Assembly (NCBI RefSeq): GCF_018531125.1
Contig: NZ_JAHDSY010000001.1
Length of the DNA: 64,000 nucleotides
Direction: 5' to 3' (one strand)
Source: Canibacter zhuwentaonis
GTDB taxonomy: Bacteria; Actinomycetota; Actinomycetes; Actinomycetales; Microbacteriaceae
Shown: positions 56,983 to 64,000 of the stretch, in pieces
Position numbering within the stretch: the stretch's first letter is position 1
Layout: the number at the start of each line of letters is the position of its first letter
Notes under the pieces: model-generated
Seen by the model: the letters and a program-made list of their open reading frames with translations, nothing else
Databases searched by the model: none
Told to the model about the DNA's origin: nothing
Made by a program: the position numbers and the translations under genes

Positions 56983-58314
56983 TTGACTAAAGAGATTTTA
57001 ATTGTTGGTGGTGGCTACGCGGGATTTTACACCGCTTGGCATCTAGAAAAGCATTTGCGTCGCGGTGAGGCTAATGTGACGATAGTTGATCCGCTGCCGT
57101 ATATGCAGTATCTACCGTTCTTGCCCGAGGTGGCGGCCGGTTCAATTGAACCGCGCCACGCGGTTGTGAGCAGGCGGCGACACCTGCGCAACACCGCAGA
57201 AATTAGCGGCAAGGTTGTTGGCATCAGGCACGCCGACAAGCTCGCAACTATTGAGCTTGCCGATGGCAGTACGCTTGAGCAGTCATATGATGAGATTGTG
57301 ATTACAACGGGCTCGGTGTCGCGCACCTTCCCAATTCCGGGCATCGCTGATAACGCTATCGGCATGAAAACCATCGAAGAGGCGGCGGCTGTGCGCGATC
57401 GCCTGTTTGGCAATTTCGAGCGCGCCGCTGCTTTGCCAAAGGGTTCAGCAGAGCGCGAGCGACTTTTGACGGTGACCGTTGTTGGCGGTGGATTCGCAGG
57501 AATAGAAACAATTGCAGAGCTGCGCAGCGCAGCTAACGACCTGCTCTCGCGCTACCCGGAAATTGATTTTGCAGAAACCTCATTCCACCTCGTAGAGGCA
57601 ATGGGGCGGATCATGCCCGAGGTGAGCCAAGAGCTGGCCGACTGGGTTATTAAAGACCAGAGCGCTAAAGGTGTGACGATTCACCTGGATACTCAGCTGC
57701 AGGATGCAACAGGAGGGCAGATTAAACTCTCTACCGGCGAGGAATACCCCTCTGACCTGATTATCTGGACAGCAGGTGTGATGCCGCGCCCGTTCTTGCG
57801 CAACACCGATCTGCCGATTGGCTCGCGCGGTCACGTTATTTCATCACCAACCTTGCAGGTAACAACCGAGAGCGGCGAAAAGGTGCTGGGTGCCTGGACC
57901 GCTGGTGACACCGCGCAAACACCGGATATTTCCGAGACCCCAGGCCCTGGCGGTTTCTGTGTGCCGAACGCGCAGCACGCTGTGCGGCAGGGTAAGCTGC
58001 TGGCTCGTAACATTACAGCACAGCTGCGCGGTGAGGGGCTGTTTAAGTACAACCACAAAAACCTTGGTGCGGTTGCCGGTCTTGGTCTGAACACGGGTGT
58101 TTTCCAGTCTGGTAAAGTGCACCTGACCGGATACATTGCATGGCTTGCGCACCGGCTCTACCATGGCATGGCAATTCCAACGTGGGAGCGTAAAGCTCGC
58201 GTGTTTGGCGGCTGGATAGGTCACTTTATCTGGAAGCGCGACGGGGTTGGAATTGAAGCCAACAAGTCCCCGCGCGCAGAGTTTGAGCGGTTTGCGGCGC
58301 GTCCCAAATCTTAA
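56983..58314 (+). CDS. ndh: Type II NADH dehydrogenase
   Basis: Single-subunit, non-proton-pumping NADH:quinone oxidoreductase on the inner membrane face. It has 443 residues. The FAD-binding GGGYAGFYTA lies near residue 8, the NADH-binding VVGGGFAGIETIAEL near 166, and WTAGV near 263. The second FAD contact lies in GAWTAGDTAQ near 303. The C-terminal ~60 residues carry the amphipathic membrane-binding region. It starts at TTG 56983 with AAAGGAG upstream. Confidence 0.94.
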   Translation: MTKEILIVGGGYAGFYTAWHLEKHLRRGEANVTIVDPLPYMQYLPFLPEVAAGSIEPRHAVVSRRRHLRNTAEISGKVVGIRHADKLATIELADGSTLEQSYDEIVITTGSVSRTFPIPGIADNAIGMKTIEEAAAVRDRLFGNFERAAALPKGSAERERLLTVTVVGGGFAGIETIAELRSAANDLLSRYPEIDFAETSFHLVEAMGRIMPEVSQELADWVIKDQSAKGVTIHLDTQLQDATGGQIKLSTGEEYPSDLIIWTAGVMPRPFLRNTDLPIGSRGHVISSPTLQVTTESGEKVLGAWTAGDTAQTPDISETPGPGGFCVPNAQHAVRQGKLLARNITAQLRGEGLFKYNHKNLGAVAGLGLNTGVFQSGKVHLTGYIAWLAHRLYHGMAIPTWERKARVFGGWIGHFIWKRDGVGIEANKSPRAEFERFAARPKS

Positions 58315-58337
58315 AACTCGGCAATTTTTTGGGCTTT

Positions 58338-58385
58338 AACTATTGCGGGGCGGATCGTGCAGCGCGGATTTGCCCCGCAATAGTT
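58338..58385. terminator. Strong hairpin after ndh
   Basis: AACTATTGCGGGGC (58338-58351) and GCCCCGCAATAGTT (58372-58385) form a perfect 14-bp stem between the convergent ndh and regulator genes. A T-run flanks it only weakly, so termination may be partly Rho-independent. Confidence 0.6.
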
Positions 58386-58392
58386 GTTTCAG

Positions 58393-58530
58393 AGCGCGGT
58401 TATGAGCCTGGTGCGCCACGGGTTTGGTGTCACCACGCGGTTATGACTCCGGTGCGAGACACAGAATGGTTGCTAGCTCGCCGCACTGTGGCGGATGTTA
58501 CAACGCGGTTACGAGCTGGGCGCGTGGCGG
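58393..58530 (+). repeat. Three degenerate CGCGGTTATGA repeats
   Basis: CGCGGTTATGAGCCTGGTGCG near 58396, CGCGGTTATGACTCCGGTGCG near 58437 and CGCGGTTACGAGCTGGGCGC near 58505 lie downstream of the regulator gene. No gene is supported in this spacer. Confidence 0.6.
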
Positions 58531-60020
58531 CTTAAAAACTCGTACATTTCAGTTTCATCCACGCCTGGAAAATCTCCGCTCGGGAGGGGTGCGAGAATAT
58601 ACTGGTGCATTTTGGCGCTTGCCCAGCTTTTGTTTTGCCACCTGTTGCGCAGCTGTGTGGAGGGGAGCTTGCAGCACTTGCTCGATGGGCACTTAGAAAC
58701 GCGCCGCACCGTGGTGTCGCTACCCCTAAACCATTTCGCGTCGCTAAACGCAACCCCGCAGGTGATCGAAAATCCGCCAGAGGTTTCCGCTTCTCCTGTT
58801 TGTACGCTCGACCAGAAAGTGCCAGCGGGCGTGTCCGTGTACTGGTAGAACTCGCTTGTGCGAGTGCGGCGCTGAAAAGCGGTACGACCGGGAAACTTGC
58901 GGCACAGAATCTGCCCTTCAGCGTTGCCCGCTGAGTCGGTGGGTAAAACCAATCCGTCGTTCGCAAATCCGCGGATTAGCAACCCTGCGGTGTCGGTGCG
59001 ATAAAAATGCACGGGTAAATCCAGGTGGGTTGTTGCCAGGTTTGTGAACCTGTGTGCGGCGGTCTCGTGGGTCACCCCAAAAGCGTCCCGGAAGTCTTCG
59101 ATCGCCAGGTTGCGATTTTGCTTTGCCCGTAGTAAAAACTCTTTTGCGGCAGTTTCCGGAATCAGGCAGGCGGATGAGAAGTAGTTTATTTCGAGCCTGT
59201 GGCGTAAAAACTCGGCGTAGTTTGAAGGTGGTTTGTGCTTCAGAATGCGGTGCGCCATTGCCTGCAGCGCTAGTGCGCGCAGTCCGTGTCCGCCCGGAAT
59301 TGACGCCGGTGGCAAATAGATTCTACCGTTTTCAAGGTCGGTGATACTTCGCGTGTTCTGCGGCAAATCCTCAACGAAGATAAGCTCAAAGCCGAGTTTT
59401 TCCGCGAGCACGGCAACTGTGCGGTGTGTTAGCGCTCCGTTAGTGTGCCCAACCTGTGCCATCAGCTCTTCTGCGAGTTTCTCAATTTCTGGCAGGTAGT
59501 TGTTGAGCTCGTGCATCCGCTGCCTAATCAGTGTGTTCGCGTGCCGCGCGCCCTCGGAGCTGGCGGCTTTTTCGCGCGACTGCTCGTGCAGCGCAGTGCT
59601 GAGCGTGACTATTGTTTCGAGGGCGTTTTCCGAGAGCGCCTGTGGGTTTGTTATTGGCGGTATTTGCAGCTCTTTGAGCAGTTCGCTCTGCTGCAGGCTG
59701 AGTAGTTTAATTTCGAGTTCGGCTCTTTTTGACGGCGCGCTTGCGGTGAGGAGCGCTTTAATATCGGTTGTGAAAATCGCCGCCAGCTGTGCGAGCACCG
59801 ATATTTTAGGCTCGCGTTTGCCGGTTTCGTAGAGCGAGAGCTGGCTCACGCTGAGCCCGATTTTTTCGCTCACCTCGACCAGCGTAAGCCCCGATTTTTT
59901 ACGAAAATGCTTTATTCTTTTGCCGAGAATGAGCGCGCTCTGCTTTTTATCGCCAGTTTTCTGCGTTTTTGAGGGGGTTGTTGGAGTCGCGCCCACGATA
60001 TCCGCTGTAAAATTAGACAT
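58509..60020 (-). CDS. RamB/ScfR-like XRE-family transcriptional regulator
   Basis: About 503 residues from ATG 60020. An N-terminal Cro/C1-type helix-turn-helix (about 33-87; LTLVEVSEKIGLSVSQLSLYETGKREPKISVLAQLA) is followed by an IrrE-like middle (about 245-350, including ALQAMAHRILKH) and a C-terminal ligand-type domain. This is the architecture of RamB of Corynebacterium and ScfR of other bacteria, regulators of acetate and short-chain fatty-acid or glyoxylate metabolism. It is divergent from pckG, a plausible target. TATAAT (60027-60032) six bases before the ATG suggests a leaderless mRNA. The C terminus is basic and Cys-containing near residue 440. Confidence 0.85.
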   Translation of the reverse strand: MSNFTADIVGATPTTPSKTQKTGDKKQSALILGKRIKHFRKKSGLTLVEVSEKIGLSVSQLSLYETGKREPKISVLAQLAAIFTTDIKALLTASAPSKRAELEIKLLSLQQSELLKELQIPPITNPQALSENALETIVTLSTALHEQSREKAASSEGARHANTLIRQRMHELNNYLPEIEKLAEELMAQVGHTNGALTHRTVAVLAEKLGFELIFVEDLPQNTRSITDLENGRIYLPPASIPGGHGLRALALQAMAHRILKHKPPSNYAEFLRHRLEINYFSSACLIPETAAKEFLLRAKQNRNLAIEDFRDAFGVTHETAAHRFTNLATTHLDLPVHFYRTDTAGLLIRGFANDGLVLPTDSAGNAEGQILCRKFPGRTAFQRRTRTSEFYQYTDTPAGTFWSSVQTGEAETSGGFSITCGVAFSDAKWFRGSDTTVRRVSKCPSSKCCKLPSTQLRNRWQNKSWASAKMHQYILAPLPSGDFPGVDETEMYEFLSRHAPSS

Positions 60021-60135
60021 ATTTATATTATACGTAAAAAAATTAAAAAGTTTACACCGTTTTTTGGCTGTTATGTCACTAAACATAACTAATAATTAAA
60101 TTAGGAGAAATTTTATTCGGTGTTTAGGAGCTAAA
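60021..60135. promoter_or_regulatory. Divergent RamB-like/pckG control region
   Basis: AT-rich 115-base spacer. On the minus strand TATAAT lies at 60027-60032. AAAAAGTTTACACC lies near 60045. A perfect inverted repeat, GTTATGT (60070-60076) and ACATAAC (60083-60089) with a 6-base spacer, is a good operator candidate. TTAGGAG near 60124 is the pckG ribosome site. Confidence 0.55.
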
Positions 60136-62013
60136 ATGACCACCGCCACAAAAATCGACAACGACTATCAGCCAATTACGCACACTATCGCTGAGTTTGA
60201 GAGCGCTGCACCGGTAAAAGATGCCAAGGTTTTAGGCTGGATTTGCGAGATGGCGGATATAATGCAGCCGGACCAAATATTCTGGTGCGACGGCAGCACC
60301 GCGCAGTGGCAGCTGCTGACCGCAGAGATGGTAGCGCAGGGCTCACTGATAAAACTCAACCCGGATATTCGCCCAAACAGTTTTCTAGCGCGCTCAAGCA
60401 GTGACGATGTTGCGCGTGTTGAAGAGCGTACCTTTATTTGTGCGGCGGATCCCGAAGCAGTCGGACCAACCAACAACTGGCGCGACCCAGACGAGATGCG
60501 TCAAGAACTGCTGCCGTTTTTTAAGGGTGCGATGCGCGGCCGCACAATGTATGTGCTGCCCTTTGCTATGGGTCCCATCGGCGGTGCTATTACGCAGCTG
60601 GGATTGCAGCTCACCGATTCCCCGTACGCGGTGCTGAGTATGCAGATTATGGCGCGGGTCAGTTTTGAAGTGCTGCGCCACATTGAGCGCGGAGCTAACT
60701 GGGTGCGCACCGCGCACACGGTTGGAGCGCCGCTGCTTGACGGCGCGGCAGACAGCGCCTGGCCGTGCAATAGCACCAAGTACATCTGCCATTTTCCAGA
60801 CACGCTTGAGGTGTTGTCCTTCGGGTCTGGCTATGGCGGCAACGCGCTCTTGTCAAAGAAGTGTTTTGCGCTGCGCCTTGCGAGTGTGATGGGCAAGCGC
60901 GAGGGATGGCTTGCTGAGCATATGCTGCTGATCAAGGTAACCAATACGAACACGGGCCGCGTCTATAATTTGGCGGCGGCGTTCCCATCCGCTTGCGGTA
61001 AAACCAACCTGGCGATGCTAACGCCGACAATTCCGGGGTGGAAAGTTGAAACCCTGGGTGACGATATTGCGTGGCTCAGGCAGGGAGCGGATGGCAGGCT
61101 GTACGCAATTAACCCGGAGGCGGGCTTCTTTGGAGTCGCGCCCGGCACCGGCGAGAGCACCAACCCGACCGCGATTAGCGCGCTCTGGGGTAACACGATT
61201 TATACGAATGTGGCGCTCACAGATGACGGCGATGTGTGGTGGGAGGGTAAAACCGATGAGGTGCCCGCACACCTGATCGACTGGCAGGGGCAGGACTGGA
61301 CTCCCGCGAGCGGGACACCAGCGGCACACCCTAACTCGCGCTTTACTGTTCCTGTGACACAGGCACCGAGCATTGCCCCTGAGTGGAGCGAAGCTGAAAA
61401 CGGGGTGCCGCTCGACGCAATTCTGTTTGGCGGCAGGCGTGCCACAAACGTGCCGCTGGTTGCAAAAGCGCTCAGCTGGCAGCACGGGGTGTTTATGGGC
61501 GCTACGATTTCGAGCGAGAAAACTGCGGCGCAAGAGGGGCTGGTTGGTGAGCTGCGGCGGGATCCGTTTGCGATGCTGCCTTTCTGCGGCTACAACATGG
61601 CGGATTACTGGGGGCACTGGCTCGCAATAGGTGAGAAGCTGGGAGATAAAGCGCCGGCTATTTTCCAGGTGAACTGGTTTAGAAAAGACGCTGACGGGAA
61701 GTTTTTGTGGCCAGGATTTGGTGAGAACTCGCGCGTTATCGACTGGATTTTGCGCAGCCTCGATGCTGACAGCGAGAGCGACGATGCGAAGGGCGAAGAG
61801 CTGCCAGTGGGAATTGTTCCCGCCAGTGGCGAGCTGAACCTGACAGGTATTGAGATTAGCGACGAGTCGCTTGCCGAGTTATTTAGGGTTGATAATGAGA
61901 GCTGGCTGCAAGAGTGTATGCTGACTGAGGAGTTCTTTGCGATGTTCGGTGACCGCGTGCCGCAGGAGCTACGCGCGCAGCTGCAGGGTCTGCGCGAGCG
62001 TCTCGGGGCTTAA
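60136..62013 (+). CDS. pckG: Phosphoenolpyruvate carboxykinase (GTP)
   Basis: Interconverts oxaloacetate and phosphoenolpyruvate with GTP in gluconeogenesis. The 625-residue length and sequence match the GTP-type enzyme. The P-loop FPSACGKTN lies at residues 283-291, with the reactive Cys287 and Lys289. NWFRKDADGKFLWPGFGENSRV near 516 is the GTP-form signature. The upstream region and divergent RamB-like gene suggest carbon-source control. There is no obvious terminator; the following spacer has short TTTTGCC-like repeats. Confidence 0.96.
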   Translation: MTTATKIDNDYQPITHTIAEFESAAPVKDAKVLGWICEMADIMQPDQIFWCDGSTAQWQLLTAEMVAQGSLIKLNPDIRPNSFLARSSSDDVARVEERTFICAADPEAVGPTNNWRDPDEMRQELLPFFKGAMRGRTMYVLPFAMGPIGGAITQLGLQLTDSPYAVLSMQIMARVSFEVLRHIERGANWVRTAHTVGAPLLDGAADSAWPCNSTKYICHFPDTLEVLSFGSGYGGNALLSKKCFALRLASVMGKREGWLAEHMLLIKVTNTNTGRVYNLAAAFPSACGKTNLAMLTPTIPGWKVETLGDDIAWLRQGADGRLYAINPEAGFFGVAPGTGESTNPTAISALWGNTIYTNVALTDDGDVWWEGKTDEVPAHLIDWQGQDWTPASGTPAAHPNSRFTVPVTQAPSIAPEWSEAENGVPLDAILFGGRRATNVPLVAKALSWQHGVFMGATISSEKTAAQEGLVGELRRDPFAMLPFCGYNMADYWGHWLAIGEKLGDKAPAIFQVNWFRKDADGKFLWPGFGENSRVIDWILRSLDADSESDDAKGEELPVGIVPASGELNLTGIEISDESLAELFRVDNESWLQECMLTEEFFAMFGDRVPQELRAQLQGLRERLGA

Positions 62014-62170
62014 TTTCACCTTAGCCAGTGTTGCCTGGTGATTTTTGCTGGTGGTGGGGTTTTGCCTGACACTTGCGCCTGGGCGGTTTTACCCACTGGT
62101 TTTGCTTAGGCTTTTTGGCGGAGTGGGTGTTGTGATTAATTTGCCGCCCTAGCTCTTGAGCGTGTACTAT

Positions 62171-62196
62171 TATAATCGGTACTGTTTTTGCGGCGC
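62171..62196 (+). promoter_or_regulatory. -10 box upstream of the tRNA gene
   Basis: TATAAT at 62171-62176 lies 20 bases upstream of the tRNA 5' end. A matching -35 is not clear. Confidence 0.45.
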
Positions 62197-62270
62197 GCCC
62201 CCGTAGCCCAATTGGCAGAGGCAGAAGACTTAAAATCTTTCCAGTCTGGGTTCGAGTCCCAGTGGGGGTA
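62197..62270 (+). tRNA. tRNA with anticodon UAA (tRNA-Leu by anticodon), short variable loop
   Basis: A full cloverleaf can be drawn. Acceptor GCCCCCG pairs with TGGGGGT (two G-T pairs, discriminator A62270). The D stem is GCC/GGC. The anticodon stem GAAGA/TCTTT has loop CTTAAAA, with TAA at 62231-62233. The T arm is CTGGG-TTCGAGT-CCCAG. CCA is not encoded. The variable region is only five bases (62241-62245), whereas bacterial tRNA-Leu normally has a long variable arm. It decodes UUA by anticodon; amino-acid identity deserves caution. Confidence 0.85.
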
Positions 62271-62586
62271 CAAATTTTGTTATTTTTATTATGCGAAGGC
62301 GTGAAGTTGTGATCTCTGAGTTTTGGAGTCGAGCGGTAAGCGAGATCCCTGAGCTGCAAAACCTGAGTGTTCTCTACAGAATCGCAAAGTAGTTTTGAGA
62401 TTTATTTTGTAGCATCCAGATCAGTTTTAGTTCAAGCCGTAGCTGCGGTGCAGCCTTGAAAGCGTTGCCAGTGTTGTAGCTGGCGTTGTGAGTAAGCATC
62501 CTCTGCGCTTAATATCGCCGCTGGCTTGTTTAGCTTGGTATTAAACAGCGCCTTCTGCTTCCAGTGTTTTAGCAGTTGATAAACTA
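62271..62586. other. Spacer of about 330 bases between tRNA and lemA
   Basis: No ORF, RNA or repeat could be supported on either strand. The right end carries the lemA promoter. Confidence 0.5.
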
Positions 62587-62598
62587 TAGAATATAGTC
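62587..62598 (+). promoter_or_regulatory. Leaderless promoter of lemA
   Basis: TAGAAT at 62587-62592 ends six bases before ATG 62599, and there is no ribosome site. Confidence 0.6.
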
Positions 62599-63174
62599 AT
62601 GGATGTTTCATTAATTGTGTTTTTGGTGGCGCTCGGTTTCGTGCTGGTGCTTGGTGTTTACGTGTGGGTTACCTACAACTCGCTTGTAACGCTTCGAGCG
62701 CGGGTTGATGAGGCGTGGAGCGATATTACAGTGCAGCTGAAGCGGCGTGCCGACCTGATCCCGAGTCTTGTTGACACCGTTAAAGGGTATGCAACACACG
62801 AACGCGCGGCATTTGAAGAGGTAACGCGAGCCAGAGCAGAAACGCTTGCCGCGTCCGGTCCCGCGGCCGCGTCAGAGGCAGAAAATCATATGCAGCAGGC
62901 GCTTAAGAGCATCTTTGCGATCGCGGAGGCGTATCCGCAGTTGCAGGCGAGCCAGAACTTTCTGGAGCTGCAGTCCGCTCTTGTTGATGCCGAAAACAAA
63001 ATCCAAGCATCGCGCCGCTTCTACAACGGCGGAGTGCGCGAGCTGAACACTAAGATTCAGGTTTTCCCCAACACGATTTTTGTACGTGGCATGGGTTTCA
63101 AAGAGCGTGAGTTCTTTGAGGTGCAAGATTTTGCGGCTATTGCAGAGCCGCCGCGCATTGACTTCGGTAACTAG
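62599..63174 (+). CDS. lemA: LemA family protein
   Basis: A 191-residue protein with one N-terminal membrane helix (about residues 4-24) and a helical bundle. Family motifs are YNSLVTLRARVDEAWSDI, VQLKRRADLIPSLVDTVKGY near 46, QASQNFLELQ near 113, and AENKIQASRRFYNGGVRELN near 133. The cellular role is unclear. It is followed after 25 bases by an M48 protease gene; LemA-HtpX pairing is conserved in many bacteria and suggests a shared role in membrane protein quality control. Confidence 0.93.
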   Translation: MDVSLIVFLVALGFVLVLGVYVWVTYNSLVTLRARVDEAWSDITVQLKRRADLIPSLVDTVKGYATHERAAFEEVTRARAETLAASGPAAASEAENHMQQALKSIFAIAEAYPQLQASQNFLELQSALVDAENKIQASRRFYNGGVRELNTKIQVFPNTIFVRGMGFKEREFFEVQDFAAIAEPPRIDFGN

Positions 63175-63199
63175 TTTTTAGCAGCGCGAGGTATTCGGC

Positions 63200-64000
63200 G
63201 TGTACAGGGAGATCCGCAGAAATAAAATAAACACCTGGCTGATTATGACCTTTTTTGTGCTCATAATCGGCGGTTTGGGTTATCTCGCTGGCGTTATCTA
63301 TAACAGCTACACGGTTACCGTGTTCATTGTGCTGGGAGCTGTTGGGTACACGCTGGTGCAGTATTTCATGGCAAGCAGGCAGGCACTAAGTATGGCAGGC
63401 GCGGTACAGATTACCGAGCGAGACAATCCGCGCCTCTATCGCACAGTTGAAAATCTTGTGATTACAACCGGTATGCCGATGCCGAAAGTGTACATTGTAA
63501 ACGACCCTGCTCCCAACGCCTTTGCGACCGGCAGAAACCCCGAGAACGCGGTTGTTGCGGCGACTACCGGGCTGCTTGAAATTATGACGGATGCCGAACT
63601 CGAGGGCGTGATGGCGCACGAGCTGGGACACGTGCGCAACTACGACATCCGAGTAAACATGATAGTTTACGGGCTGGTTGTGGCCGTTGGCATGATTGGC
63701 GATATGCTGATGCACATCACGGTATTTGGGCGCGGGCGTAATAGCAACAACCCGGTAGCAATGATTTTTGGCATTGTGGCGATGCTGATTGCGCCGCTCG
63801 TAGCAACAGTTGTTCAGCTTGCCGTTTCTCGGCAGCGGGAATATTTAGCGGATGCAACTGGCGCGCTCACAACCCGACACCCTGTTGCGCTCGCGAGTGC
63901 GCTGCACAAGCTGCAGGAGCACGCGCAGCCGTTGAAAAGGCAGCAGACAAGCATGGCGCACATGTGGATATCAGATCCTAACAAAGCCGGTTTTGTGCAG
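63200..64000 (+). CDS. htpX: M48 family (HtpX-like) membrane metalloprotease, partial
   Basis: The frame is open from GTG 63200 to the window end (267 codons). Two membrane segments (about residues 13-33 and 39-58) precede the peptidase domain, with the zinc site HELGH at 140-144 (VMAHELGHVRNYDIRV). Another membrane pair follows (about 153-172 and 190-212). The second metal-ligand region begins SRQREYLADATGA near 214. GAGG precedes the GTG. It probably degrades damaged membrane proteins. The C terminus is outside the window. Confidence 0.9.
   Translation, partial: MYREIRRNKINTWLIMTFFVLIIGGLGYLAGVIYNSYTVTVFIVLGAVGYTLVQYFMASRQALSMAGAVQITERDNPRLYRTVENLVITTGMPMPKVYIVNDPAPNAFATGRNPENAVVAATTGLLEIMTDAELEGVMAHELGHVRNYDIRVNMIVYGLVVAVGMIGDMLMHITVFGRGRNSNNPVAMIFGIVAMLIAPLVATVVQLAVSRQREYLADATGALTTRHPVALASALHKLQEHAQPLKRQQTSMAHMWISDPNKAGFVQ

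Overview
The window joins a degraded, serine-recombinase-type siphophage prophage (bases 1 to about 27060) to a conserved actinobacterial chromosome segment (about 27040 to 64000). The host half looks like an actinomycete of the Micrococcales, probably close to Microbacteriaceae or Tropheryma. The grounds are gene order (argS-hom-thrB-rho-prfA, prmC-tsaC-wecA-atpI-atpBEFHAGDC), a short ATP synthase epsilon subunit, GTP-type PEP carboxykinase, a RamB/ScfR-type regulator and many apparently leaderless promoters. The genus cannot be fixed from the sequence alone.

Prophage, all rightward except two inserted genes: two DNA methyltransferase genes (the first cut by the window edge); a block of small accessory genes, four intergenic regions of which carry copies of one ~75-bp leader; terL; a leftward cargo gene; portal, ClpP-like head protease, HK97-type capsid, four neck/connector genes; major tail protein; gpG/gpGT with a -1 slippery site; a second leftward cargo gene; tape measure, Dit and Tal-like tail protein; DUF1617 protein, holin, small membrane protein, amidase with two Cpl-7 repeats; then a small HTH/zinc gene and two large serine recombinases. 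Several genes carry single-base frameshifts or a nonsense codon, while the host genes to the right of 28.7 kb are all intact. The element therefore looks cryptic, unless it was assembled from poorer data. Its right end abuts a host restriction-type methyltransferase gene that stops at its SAM-binding motif, which marks the probable insertion site.

Host segment: argS, a DUF2993 lipoprotein-like gene, threonine pathway genes hom and thrB, rho, prfA, an MFS transporter, cysK-cysE, a second MFS transporter next to a G10 tract, prmC, tsaC, a WecA-type sugar-phosphate transferase, the complete F1Fo ATP synthase operon with its terminator, yaaA, a PP2C phosphatase, enolase, ftsB/divIC, a DUF501 gene, type II NADH dehydrogenase, a RamB-like regulator divergent from pckG, one tRNA gene, lemA and an M48 (HtpX-like) protease running off the end.

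The most striking item is the rho gene. It is full length and intact, but the encoded protein lacks the Walker A lysine, the catalytic glutamate and the R-loop/arginine-finger segment of Rho, and it carries three AT-hook-like repeats at its N terminus: a probable pseudo-ATPase. Other points of interest are the repeated phage leader, two unidentified cargo genes in the structural operon, a NUMOD3-like repeat tail on the first integrase, Ala/Gly-rich insertions in housekeeping enzymes, and several degenerate short tandem duplications at gene ends.
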